From: Anarhynchus alexandrinus
Lineage: Eukaryota; Chordata; Aves; Charadriiformes; Charadriidae
Assembly: GCA_008711295.1 (NCBI GenBank)
Contig: VUYV01000007.1
Location: 5,790,659-5,854,658, forward strand
Direction: 5' to 3'
Length of the DNA stretch: 64,000 nucleotides
The notes under the pieces are model-generated. The model saw nothing but the letters and a program-made list of their open reading frames with translations. It was not told the DNA's origin and made no database searches. Both the position numbers and the translations under genes were made by a program. This document shows, one piece after another, positions 1 through 12,400 of this stretch; within the stretch, counting starts at the first letter, position 1, and each line of letters opens with the position of its first letter.

Positions 1-50
1 GGGAAGGGGGAGGGGAAGGGGAAGGGGAAGGGGAAGGGGAAGGGGAAGGG
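1..50. repeat. (GGGGAA)n purine microsatellite
   Basis: The window opens with about six GGGGAA units preceded by an imperfect GGGAAGGGGGA start. The four-G tracts separated by AA satisfy the canonical G-quadruplex pattern on the + strand. It sits just upstream of, or inside, the GC-rich first exon of KLHL36, so it may be promoter or 5'UTR sequence. The full array length is unknown because the window starts inside it. Confidence 0.9.
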
Positions 51-83
51 TTGCCCCCCCGGCAGCCGCAGCGAGGGCTAGCA
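1..83 (+). other. KLHL36: KLHL36 exon 1, non-coding, 3' part
   Basis: A GC-rich stretch ends at a strong splice donor, GCA|GTAAGT, with GT at 84-85. The sequence becomes AT-richer immediately after it. The next exon, at 355, carries the KLHL36 start codon behind 22 nt of leader, so this exon would be 5'UTR only. Its 5' end and the transcription start are not resolved and may lie before the window. This is inferred from the donor, the composition change and the position relative to the coding exon. Confidence 0.55.
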
Positions 84-354
84 GTAAGTAACTTGCCATC
101 AATAATACGCGCGCTGGTCTTTGATTATAGCCTGGCATACACCCGACTTGTTGACACAACCAAGAATTAATAACAGGAGAAAACAACATTAGTGAGCGAA
201 TTTCTATATATTATTTTTTAACTCAGACATTTTCAAGCTGCAGAGTAGCGTGTGCGGGTCTTCTCAATCGTGTTATTTATTCAGCACAATATGGTTTTTC
301 GCACTCTTGAAAGGATTGGTGTGCTGCTAACATCTTTCTTTGCTTTTGTTCTAG
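84..354 (+). other. KLHL36: KLHL36 intron 1 (5'UTR intron)
   Basis: This 271-nt intron runs from GTAAGT at 84 to a pyrimidine-rich acceptor ending TTGTTCTAG at 354. Nothing else is recognised in it. Confidence 0.55.
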
Positions 355-376
355 AAGTGCTGTGGATGAGGCTGTC

Positions 377-436
377 ATGGAGGGAACCAGGCAAAGCAGG
401 ATTTGCCGGCCACACAAGATAAGTGAATCCTCAAAG
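377..436 (+). CDS. KLHL36: KLHL36 coding exon 1 (start codon)
   Basis: The exon begins at 355 after a CTAG acceptor and has 22 nt of leader before ATG at 377-379. The start context is strong, with G at -3 and G at +4. It encodes 20 residues, [20 protein letters not shown], ending in phase 0 at AAG before the donor GTTTGT at 437. These residues match the amino terminus of mammalian KLHL36. The exon is too short to stand out as an open reading frame and was found by homology and splice frame. Confidence 0.93.
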
Positions 437-3400
437 GTTTGTACATTTTGTGTTGCCTACCAAAAAAGCAAGTTACAGAAATAACAAGAAGGGGGGGGTA
501 AAGGCTGTTTTGGAAGAATGTGAATATTCTGAGCTTTTAAAAAAAGACTGAAAATGGTGGTCTACCTGCTCAAATATTTTTTTATAGAAGAAATTGCTAC
601 CTAGTGATTAAAAAAAAAAAAAGGCAGCAGCAGCAAATGGGCATCTGCTCATCATGACTCATAACTTAAAAAAGAAACCCACATCATCGCAGCACAGTAT
701 TTTCTCTACACCAAAAATTCAGTCATTAAATACAATGTGTTTATTTTGGGAATTTTTTATACTGATCCGTCTCATGAAATCCAAGCTAGTTACAGAAGCA
801 AAGCTGGGATTACTCTTTAGATTTAGTCTTTGTTTTGTACAAGACGGGAGTCTGGATCCTGCAAACAGTGGTTACTCCATGAACTTGAGATGTTTTCTTA
901 GGTTTTTGAGGTTAATTTTCTCAGTATAGAATCTCTGCACAAATACATTGATTTTAGTTGGGAATGTGCAGAGGTCCATCTTCGGTAGCTCTTTATGCAG
1001 GTCATCAGGATGATGACCTAAGATTTATAAGATGTTAATATCAGCTGTAATTATTATGTTCACTTTGTTTCATAGCAGTGAAAACTGCTTTTCTGTTCCA
1101 TTGCGAGCGCTAGCTTACAGATGCTGCAGAGCAAGGACCTTGTGCTACCAACAACAGCTAGAAGAGAAAAACTTTGCAGTGCCTGTATCTTTCTTAGGAA
1201 AGTTGAATGAGACAGATCTCATTTTCTTTTGCATCGCTGACAAGTAGTGGTACTGCATTAACAAGCTGAAAGAAATCAGATCTTTGAATCCAAAAGAAGT
1301 TAAAATACTGCTCTAATACAATTGAGAAAAGATAAGTAGGAATAATTCTTAAATGCATCCCTACAAATATATTCTTTCCCTGAGTGCTGATCCTGTCTAC
1401 CATTTAAGTGGTTTAGTCTGGATGTAATAATAATTCATCACATTAAAAATTAATTAACTCGACAGCATTGTTTTATTTTCTTGCTTAGACAGCAGCTGTC
1501 ACTATCTGTTAAACTTAGAATTAGTAGATAATGTTAAAGCTGTTCTACAGAGTATAAATAGCTTGAGAAATAAGTTCGTGTTTAGTATAAAATTAGTCTT
1601 GGTTTTGAAATGTGCAGCTATCAGCTTCTGTTATTTGCTCACTGAACGAATGAACTTGCTAAGTGGCTGAAATATGTTAATATATTCTGAGTCCATCCAG
1701 TGCCATACGTAATGATTTTATGCTTGATTTCTGAAGCAGCAGCAGTTCTACATGGCAACAAGGATTTTAGGAGTACAAGTTGTCAGGCGTATTTGCGGTC
1801 AGGATTATGCTGCTGACTCGACAGCCAGCTGAGCAAATAGGGATCTCTGGCAAATCTTATATTCCGGTGTAATCTTGTATGCACGATGGTGGTATTAGAG
1901 AATATTAGAGAGAAATGATCAGCCAATTTGCAGAGATGAGAGGGAATATGTTTTTGGTTTAATCCAGTAACTATCCCCCATGATTCAGAAGAGGGTGCTG
2001 TAAGGTGGTAGTTATTGTCTGCTCATCCACTATCCTTTATCATAGTTGCCACAAATGTATAGTTTGTCCTTTGCCATATTTCTTCTTCTTCCCACCTCCT
2101 CCATCCCCTGGTCTCTGCTTGGGCTCCTGTATGATATCAGCATTTCTCAACCTCAGAAAAATTAAGATTAAAAACTTTACAGTCCTTAAACCCATGTCTT
2201 TTTCTGTTACAAATCTCTGGCAGTTTTATTGTTGAGTGGAAGTTGTCTATGCCATAGATTCCATTTTAAGTTCAGAAATATGATGCAGCAATGAGTATAA
2301 GGCAAATTAGAGACTTTTGTCCCAGAAAACTTACAATTATTGAAGCCTCTTCTTTGTACACTTGCATGTACCAAGTTACTCCAACAGAAGGCTTTTTGGC
2401 AGCTTGGTCTCCATTGTTTAGAAAAGAGCATAAGCAAATCTAAAGAGAAACCACTTGGATATCACGCTAAGAGCAGCACATTTGGTTATTAATTTGGGTC
2501 TCATCTTTGGCGGACTGCCTGTCGTTGTACCACTGACCGCTAAAAGGCAGACGTGGGAGGTCAGGCTCCCAAGGTTGCTATCAGCTCAGGATGATTGGCT
2601 GCCATCACGTCTGGACAGTGGTGAGCTGCCTGCATTATCTCATCATATAAAAGTACAGTTACCTAATTATGTACACAGAGTGCATATCTAGAGTGAGGGT
2701 TGCATGCAGGGGAAAAGACTTGGCTCTAGGACTTGAACCGTTCCCGCCCAGGTGGGTAGAGAGGTTGTCTCACCGTGATTTAACCAACCTGTTAATGGCT
2801 TAGTCAGACAGCAATAATCACGTGCTTTCTGTTTGGGAAACCAGGAAAGCCACGGATAGTTAGGATTTCTAGGAGAAGCAACAGTTTGGTGAAGGAAAGG
2901 TTGAGTGCCTGAGAGGCTTGAAAGGACCTCAGGTCATCTGTGTGACTGTTTTCAATGTAGATATGGACTGAGACACCTTTTCAGGGTGTCACTTGTGGGA
3001 ATGCAGTCTGAAGATGTAGAACCCAGAGTCCTACAGCCAGAGCTGGTCAGAGCTAACTTAGGTACGATACAAAGATGTGTTTCCTTTCCACCTCCTTTAA
3101 TTTCTCTTACATGTTCTTACAGGCTCTGCAACTCTGCCTGTTTTGGATTTGGTAATTAAAGTTATGTATTTGCATTTAACTTAACCTGTCTTTTATTAAG
3201 AGAGATCACAAGGTAACTGACTGTACCATCAAGCATGCCATTCCTCTGGAAGGATGGTCCTAAAAGCTGCATCACTTGACATACTGGGGTGATCAACCCC
3301 TTCAACATGTGTTCTGCAGGAAATTCAAGGGGTAACAAAACATTTCCATTTTGGTTCTTCTTATGACTGGTAACGCGAGTCTGCAAGAAAGAGGCAAATG

Positions 3401-6400
3401 CTCATTGCCTCAAAAGCTCTGTGGCACGTACAGAGCTGGTGGGAAGAATGTCTGGACCAGAGGGATCCCAGAAGGGCACTTAATGGACATGTTCTGAGGG
3501 CATTTTCCCCCTTTTTAAAAAGAAAAATATTTAGTTGTATTCATTAAAACAAAAGCTACCTTGGCTTCTGGAAGCAAGTAAAAGTCTTATGGGAATAAGT
3601 TATCCACATGTGTGGCTTTGCACATAAATAAACAGCTATTATTTTTGAATGCAGTGTGTGTGCCTGGAATAATATGGAGAGAAAGAGAGGGATTTTACCC
3701 TAACTAGCTTAGAAATGCAGAGTTCTGAAAAGATTTAAGAGGGGGGGTAGCTGTCAAGGAAGCACTAACCCAAACAATACACGGGCTGAATGAAAATCTG
3801 TCATCCTGCTGCATGTGTGTCTCCCACTCCAAATATTTAGCAAGTAGCTTAGCTGAGAAGAACTCTGTAAGGAGTCATTTGGGGGACAAGTAAGAAAGGA
3901 AATGTCAGCAAGATGTCTCGAAGACAATGAGTGGAAGAGTTTCAGAAAATTGTGCCTGTATAAATCATCAGGGAGGAGGTTTGGATGCAGCATTGTGGAG
4001 GAGGTAGAAGTAAATTATAACAAAAAAGGGGAGTAGGAAGCAGTAAAAGTCTGCGTAGTCCTTTCAAAGTGAAGGTGAGGAGCTTGGGCTCATACTATGT
4101 TGCTTGCCAACCATTTCAAGTCAGAATTTATTATAAATGTGCAACACAAGTAAGCTTGCTCTCTCTCGTGTATGACTGCATCTAATGGGAAAACACTTTG
4201 TGCACACTGAAATTTATCTCGGTGAAGATAACATCTGCCTGATACTGTTTGTTTCTTCCAGGTGTACCGATGGGATGACCACTCCAGTCTAGTTCTTCAG
4301 AGCCTGAATGAGCAGAGGCACAGAGGCCTCTTCTGTGACATTGTCCTCGTGGTGGATGAACAGAGAGTCCCTGCCCATCGGAACCTCCTCGCTGTTTGCA
4401 GTGACTACTTCAACTCTATGTTCACCATTGGTATGCGAGAAGCTCACCAAAAAGAAGTTGAACTTTTTGGAGCCTCTTATATTGGTCTTAAGGCTGTGGT
4501 GGATTTCCTTTACGGCAGTGAGCTGTCTTTAGATGGAGGCAATATTGACTACGTGCTGGAAACCGCTCATCTGCTGCAGATCTGGAAGGTGGTTGACTTC
4601 TGTTGCGAGTATCTGGAGAATGAAGTCAGCGAGGAGAACTATTTGTACCTGCAGGAGTTAGCCTCGATTTACAACCTGAAGCGCCTTGACTCCTACATTG
4701 ATTCTTTCATCTTGCAGAACTTCGGCACGCTGTCTTTCACCCCAGACTTCCTGCAGAACATTTCCTTGCAGAAGTTGTGCCAATACCTGGACAGCAGCAA
4801 CGTGCAGCAGGAGTGCGAGCACGACCTGCTGCAGGCTGCCTTGCAGTGGCTGACCCAGTACCCGGAAAGGGAGAACGAGGCTTACCAGGTTCTGGATAAC
4901 ATTCATTTTCCCTTGATACCTAAAAGTGATCTCCTCCATCGAGTCAAGCCTGCTGTCTGCTCTCTTCTTCCCAAAGAAGCAAACTGTGAGGGGTTCATAG
5001 AGGAAGCGGTGAACTATCATAATAACGTCACGGCTCAGCCGGTGCTGCAAAACAAACGGACAGCCCTGCGGACCTGCGAGGAGAGGCTCCTCTTTGTGGG
5101 TGGGGAGGTTTCCGAACGGTGCCTGGAGCTGAGTGATGACACTTGCTTCTTGGACGTCAGAAAGGGGCAGTGGGTAGCAGAAACCCCTCTCCCAGCCAGA
5201 CGAAGTCACCACTGTGTTGCAGTCTTGGGAGGCTTCATCTTCATAGCCGGAGGCAGCTTTTCAAGAGACAATGGAGGGGATGCAGCTTCAAATCTCCTAT
5301 ATAGGTATGATCCCCGCTGTAACCAGTGGATAAAGGTGAGACTTAAGCTGTATTATTTCTCTGTTTAAAGTCCTTAATGTTTAGAGTGCTTTCTTCTTTT
5401 TGGTGGAAGGACAGGGCTTGTTAGAATAGCCAATGTAGCAACACTTGCAAATGGCAAATCGAGTTATTTAAATTGAAAAAGCTGCTACTTGAATCCTTTG
5501 TGGGAATGCTTAAGTTACACATGCAGCAAAAGACTTTGGGGCAGATTTTCAGCTTCACTTGGGAATTGGGCACCTCATCTGTGAAATTCCTGGTCAGCAT
5601 CTGCCTGCAAGTCTTGAGATTACTTTTGGGAATAATGCTAGAATGGACTTGCAGACGCGATTGCTGAGTTCATCTTTCTCAAGCAGTAGCACATATAAAT
5701 AAACAAAAAATGGTTCTGATGTAAAAAGAAAATGTCTTTGACGCTTGCCAAATGTCTCTGTGCTAAATGTCTCTTAGAACAAGCTATTTGCTTGCAGTCC
5801 TGCTGTAAAGCCCTGCAGCCAGTGCAGGACCTATCAAATATTACACTGTGACCATATTTTGAACCAATCGTCCTGTGTGGTTCCGTTGTGTTTCTGAGTG
5901 ATTACAATTTATGTTTCTTGCAGAGTTTTGGAAGGAGGCCCATGTAACACAAACCTTTATAGAGTGACCTGTCTCTTACATGCTTTCTGTTGCCCCCTTA
6001 TTTTGAAAAGGAGTGCTATGTAACATGCCACTGCAGAAAACCAAAAATATTTTAGGAATATAGTGGATGAAAACCAGTAGCTCTCCTTTTCAAATTAATG
6101 GGACGAAGCAAATTCTGTCCTCAGACGTGAATATACGTTAAGTCACCTTGCTTACCGGATATTTGAAGATGTCAGCATGTTATTTTTTTTGACAGGTTGC
6201 CTCCATGAGACAACGCCGTGTAGATTTCTACCTGGGAGCTATTACCGACATGCTGGTAGCTGTGGGTGGCAGGAATGAAAATGGGGCACTTTCTTCAGTT
6301 GAGACCTACAGTCCTCAGAAGGATTCATGGTCCTATATAGCAGGCTTGCCAAGGTAATAGAGATGTTGGGAAAGTTGTCCCACATTTGAAGAAGTGTAGT

Positions 6401-9400
6401 AGAGGGAGCTTGTGTGACTTTAGCTGATGAATGGGTATCCCTAGAAGGGAGGCGAGGGGATGTGTAACCAACATAGTATCGGCATGGAACAAACCATATC
6501 AGCATTTGGTATTTGAGCAACCATGTCTTCTAGGCAGCGTGCCTCATGTCAGCTCGATTTGATTTAATTTTTGTCCTGAGGTATGTCTGAAGGATGGGAG
6601 GAAGAGCCCTTGTAATTTTGCTCTACTATTCTTAAAATATTTTTCCTGAGGTGACTTGGAATCGAGTCTTTTCAGAGGCACTGTTCAGATCTTGATCAAA
6701 GGCTTTTGTAATTTATTTGCCCTTACTTTGTCACCTTGTTGTAATTGTTTTCCTTGCAAGGTGTTTCTCTGTTTGACTGTTCAGGTTGGCTGTTGCAGAT
6801 AAACCACATTTATCTGTATTGCAAATACACATAACCTGGACAAATGTGACCTGTCTTTCTCTCAGTCTGAGTTAAAACTTAGCTGTTCTACTTTTGAGAG
6901 GCTTTACTACTGCAGCTCTTCATGTAACAGCACCACAGGACATTGCTCCTAATTTGGATCAATATTTGAGTGTAAGAATGGTACCATAGCATTTCATTTG
7001 CAAACAGCAATTTGGATTTAGCAACATTTCACATTCATGGAAATTACAGGAGTATTGGCTGCACGAATGGTATTTTCATGATGTCTGAAACCTGCAACTT
7101 CAGCAGCAGTGCTTGCTTTCGTAGTGACATCATGAACAAGATACTTGCAATTTGATTTGAGAGTTCAGGGTTTTTTCCTTATTCCCTTAGCTGCAGAGCT
7201 GCAGAGCCATAGGCAGCCAGTGAAGGCACAGAAGCCTGTTGCCCAATTCTATTTTGGGCAGGTGCTGCAATGCGAGTCTGATCCAGGCTAACAGCTGGGC
7301 TAGAGTGCTCTTCAGAAGCAGGATGCTTTTTTCCATTTTATTTCTGCTCACGCAGACAGATCTAGCAGTTGAGGCTGAACACCACAATCCTTCCTGGGAA
7401 GCTGCGTTTGAGTGTCTTCAGTTCCGAAGCCCTTCTGTTAATTGGGGTGATCTGTAAGATCCCAGTAATGTCTCATAGAAATTGTAGCACAGCTTTTTTT
7501 TTGTTTTTCTTTTTTTAAAAACATTTTTCAAAGAAGTGTAGATGTGACCTGACTGCCTTGTGTGTTGTTAGAAAAACACCGTAGAACAGGCATGGATTTT
7601 TTTTCCCAGCATATAATTGGTCCTGGGGAAGCTTGCAGGCTGTAAGCTGTCTGAAAAGGGGTGTTTTTTCTGCATGTTCCTACTGCTACTTCTGTGTTGG
7701 CTTTGGGAATTTTGCAGCTGCAGCATTTAAAAATGAACTTTGACGGGGGCGGGGGGGTGCGTTCATTTTTTATTTGATTGCCTCGCTGATCCGCTTGGAC
7801 TAGGCAAAAGTCCCCCTTATGGGATAGACCCCGCTGACATTGCCTTAGTTGGATGCTAAACTGCAGGGTTAAGCTGTAATACAACGACTATTTAAGTTAT
7901 TGCTGCATCTTAAAGAAATAGTACTGCATCCTCTCCTGCCTGCTCTGTTCCTGTCCCGTGCTAACTGTCCCTTGTGCCAGCTCGGGTGTTTGCATAGCGC
8001 ATAGTGAACTAGGGAGTTTCCCACTTGTCCATGTAGCTGCTCTCTTGTGTGTTAATTTGTCCTTAGTTAGACCTTAATGGACACTTAGTACCTTCAGATT
8101 TTTTGTCTTTTCAGCCCTCTAGCTCCTCTTTGAGAACTCTGGCGTTGGGCAGTATATTGTTAGAAAGAGCTGGTTTTCTGCACAGAAGGAATAAAGCAAA
8201 AAGAACTTTATGCAGGTGGCAAAAATTGGTGCAGAGGTGACCAACACAAAGAAACCTTTCTGAAGGCAGGGACAAGTGAACGCTGCGTGAGCTCAGAGAG
8301 ATGTGGCTCTGGCAGGTGTGGGTGGCTGCTGGAAGGCATCTGGGCAGTCCTTCCCTGATGTCCTCCAGGTGGATTTGCTGACAGCAGAGGAAGGATGAGA
8401 GAGAATTTTGTGACCTATTCAAGACTAGAAGAAAGCATGCTAGCTACAGGTCCTTCTGTGTACTACTATCTGCCCTTCAAAATACTCTTGATCTGATCTC
8501 TGTTTTCCTCCCCACCACATACTTTTGTTCCTCAAACTGATTTTAGTTACTGTTTTTACCCAAATAACATCTTCCCCAGGCCTATTCTAGCAGCAAGTCT
8601 TTTCTCCACGTGCAGAGGAAACCAGAAGCTCCAATCCTCTGCTTCCTGATCGCCCGATCAGGCAACATGTCCCGACATAGCTGTCTTGTTTCCTGCGTTT
8701 TTCTGTCTTCTGCCCTCTGAAGAGAACACGTGCAGGTTTTTTGTCCCCTTGGGTGCATATCCACCAGAAGCAGGCTCTCTGCCCACAGCTCTGGTGGTGT
8801 TTCTGACTACTCTAAGCCAGCCACTGCCTGGAATACTGTTCCCTGGAGTGATAGGCACATGTTGAGGTCATTCTGGGGTGTAGGCTTGTGTAGTTCAATT
8901 TGAGCTGTGTGGGGTTGGACTCTCAGAGGTTATATTTGTTAAAGCTTCTGCTCTGAACGTGCAGAAAATGGTTTTATTTTTTTTTCTTCCCGAGGGCTAT
9001 AGCTTGCCACATGTGTGGAGATTTTCAGGGGAAAGGCAACAGTTGCATCCTTGAATACACATGCCTCCTGTCCGCTGCCAAATCCTCTGTCCATGTTGCT
9101 GTACACAGGCAGAGTCGTGTTCCTCTAAGGAAGAGCTTTGCAAGCTCTTTTTTATCTTGTCTTTCCCCCGCCCCCTTCCCACTCCAACATGGTCAAAACA
9201 ACACATCGTTTTCCCTCACCACTTTCTTGGAAGGAGCTGAGCTGTTTTGACTGAAATAATGTTGTCTTACTGAAGAAGAACACACAGCCTCTTGAGGCAG
9301 ATGCTTAACATGGAAAAACTTCAGCCAAGCTATCTAAAGGGTGGACCTGGTCCAAGTTTGCTACAAGTGAATTTTGCCTGACTCTCATTCGAGTCCTTGG

Positions 9401-12400
9401 TTGTGGGATACCTTTCCCATTCTTCAGAGAGGTCCTCTATTTTTTTCACCATTTTCCCAGGCTCTTTGGGAGCAGTTGCTGCCATAGTTTCTAGCCCGGG
9501 AGGGAGCAGCGGTGGCTGACGAGCTTGGCAGAGCAGAAGTTGGTGCAATGTGTTCTCATCTTGAATAGACCATGAAAAAGTCTGCTGCAGTCATCAGGGA
9601 AATTAATTGAGCAGCCCTAGGTTAAAGTTTGGCAGAACAACTGAAAGCAGTTGTATGAGGAAATGTGTTGAAACAGGTTAACGAATGATGGTATCTGCTC
9701 TGCCCGTTGTGTCATGAATAATCTCTCAGGGTTGCAACAGGTGGACACCAAGATTCAGAGCAACCACAGCTCGCCTGGACTTTGGTTGGAGTAGGGGATT
9801 CCCAAAGCTCTGTTGGGTTAGGCCAAGTGTTCTTCTGCTTAAGAAAATAAATGGTAGATTTTCTAGCATTTACTGAATGGTGTTATGGTGTCAGAAACTG
9901 TAATTTTTGCAGCATTATATCTAGGGAAGTTATTAAAAATCGGCATCAGCCGATGTTTGGAGTCGAAGCTTCTTTCTCCTTAATGCCTCTGTCTTTTTCT
10001 GGCCACTCTTGTAGATGATGCTGCCAAAACGCTTGACGCTTTCTGTTGGAGACTGTCTGGACCCACTGTATTGAAGTGTTCTGTTCTGTTGCACGCTGAG
10101 AAATGCCCCTGTTTAAACCACAGGTCTTGCCGAAAGGATTCTTACTGATTGTTTTCAATTTGTGCATTACATTTCATGCAGTTTTCTATTAATGTGAAGC
10201 AGGGTATGCGCAATTTTGGATGAGCTTTTCAGAAGTCAGGCAAAGTGAAACACCTCTAGCGTATTTCAACGGGTAATCTCCCTATATTGCAAAATAACAA
10301 ATTGATGGTCGATTTGATGCTTCAGATACGATTGCCTCTTTCAAATTACTCTTGCAGCTATTGCTGTTCACTAGACATACCCATTGATTGAGGCAAAAAG
10401 AAAAGCATCATTGTTTTTTCTGTAGCTGTCTGTGCTATACTGCTTGCATGCGCTTGAGACGAAATGTCTATTGCTCGCTTGCCTGTAGAGAATTCCACTT
10501 TTCAGTTAGTGTAGGAAAACATTTAAACACTGCCTCCACAGTGGAGTGCACTGCGTGCCCTCCAGGTAGCTTGCTGGTTAGAAGTGGGTTTAAAATCAAG
10601 TGCAGTTTGAGAAAGGAAATGAATTCAAGCAGTCCATTCTACTTCCCAGATGGGTAGTCTAATTTTTAACACCCATTCCTGTGTATATAGAGAAGCAAAG
10701 ACTCTAGGAACCAGACTGGATGCCACTGGAGACATATGCTCCCAGTTCTTGTCTGTAAGAGACCACAATCAAGGTGGAGCAGCATCTGAATACACTACAC
10801 CTGCCGTAGCATTTCTGGCAGGTGCAAAAGCTGGAGTGGGTGCGCTCAGGGTATTTCATGCCAAACAGAAGCAGCGAGCATGAGTTATGTGCTTCCATGG
10901 TTAGGCAGATTGTGAGCTATGGAATTTCTGAGTTGCCTTTTTGGATAAAGTCTCATAATTATGCCTTAGTTGCCTGCCTTTTTTCTTGCTTTCTTTTTCC
11001 TGAGTGGCTAAGAAGCAGTACAGTACTGAAGTCATCTCTTCAAGGTCTCCAGGGATGGTGCTCCAGCCCCTATAGTTGCAAGGTATGGTCTGGCCACTCA
11101 GCATTCTTACGCCAAGCGTGTCAAGGGTTTCTCTGCTTCTTGGAGCAGGAGCCTGTTAAAATATCTGATTCAGACACTGGTCAGGGATCAGAAGCTTCGG
11201 TAGACATCTAGAATAATAAACATATTTTAGCTTTTCTCAGAAGTATTGTGCTTTCAGGGTAAATGTGGGTTTTCTTTTCTATTCCACCTTTTCCCTTGGC
11301 ACAAAAGCGCTTGGCACTTAGGTGAGTGGAAGAAGTTATGATACCATTTGTGTAGCTGAGACAAACTATTACCATGCGAAATAAAAACAGCTCAGGGTTC
11401 TATCCACATTGAGTTTCGAGCGTGTTCAGGCATGGTTCAAAAGCATTCCAGGATAAAGTAGTGTTAACGTAGGTTTGTCTGCCATAGAGGTTGAGTTGTC
11501 TTGAGTCCTTGACTACAAAGGATGGTAGCAGAGGCTCGTGAGTGCAGCATGATGAGTATACTGCTCTGCAGCCCTATGGGTATTAAATTGTTTGGGTTCT
11601 TTGTACCAGTGTGTGAGCCAGTTTGCTGTGGCTGGTGCTGCAGCTATGCCTTTTGACACCTCCCATGCCCGGGAAAGGAAAAAAAGGCATGTGCAGGAAG
11701 AGTATGTTCAAAGAAGCCGAGGCTGTCCCTCACCTTAGCATTCCACTTCTAAGAGCCCAAAAGGGTTTGGTCAGGAATATCCTAGTTTGAAGTTAAGAAC
11801 AGCCTCAAGAATGAGGTTTGTAGTGGCTTTTTTTATAGCTGATCAAAGGGGTTTTCTCTCTGCCCTGTGGAAACAGCATGCATGATGTTGGTTTCTACCA
11901 TCTCATTGTGTCATCTCATTTCAAACGTGGACTCTGATCTATGATTGACTGAGGTCTGTTGCCTTGTCTTGGAGTCACCAAAGAAGTTACCACCTGTACA
12001 GCAGAAGTGGTAGAACAGATGGATAGCTCATGAAAAGGACACTACGTGTATCATGACTGCAGCTAAACTGGGCTGTGAACACTGGTGGGTAAGAAATGTG
12101 ATTCATGGTGCTGAAGCTGTGGAAGGGGAAGGCAGCAGTAGTTTTGGTTTTGTTGGTTTTTCTTGGTTAATCGTTACTGGTAAGTCTGAGAGGTATCATG
12201 ATTATTTCCTCTTTCTGTCATAGAAACCCTTGCTGAGATGTGGATTTTTTTCCTCTCTGGCCCTCTCAGACTGATCCCACCCAAGCACTGGAGCAGAAAA
12301 GTGGGAGTGAAGGCCATTCCAACTAGAGCAGGATGGGTTACTTCTCTTGTATGACACACTGTAGAGGATGCCTTAAAAAGCGATTGTTATACCTTAGCGC

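Noticed and set aside
1..50. Telomere-like hexamer array
   Set aside because: The unit is GGGGAA, not TTAGGG, and it abuts a gene first exon, so it is a microsatellite.
4262..4264. GTG at 4262 as the KLHL36 start
   Set aside because: It follows a splice acceptor and is an internal Val. The true ATG is at 377 in the previous exon.
4658..5212. 184-codon minus-strand open frame
   Set aside because: It lies wholly antisense to KLHL36 coding exon 2, where the sense strand shows clear BTB-BACK-Kelch homology. It is a shadow of a real gene.
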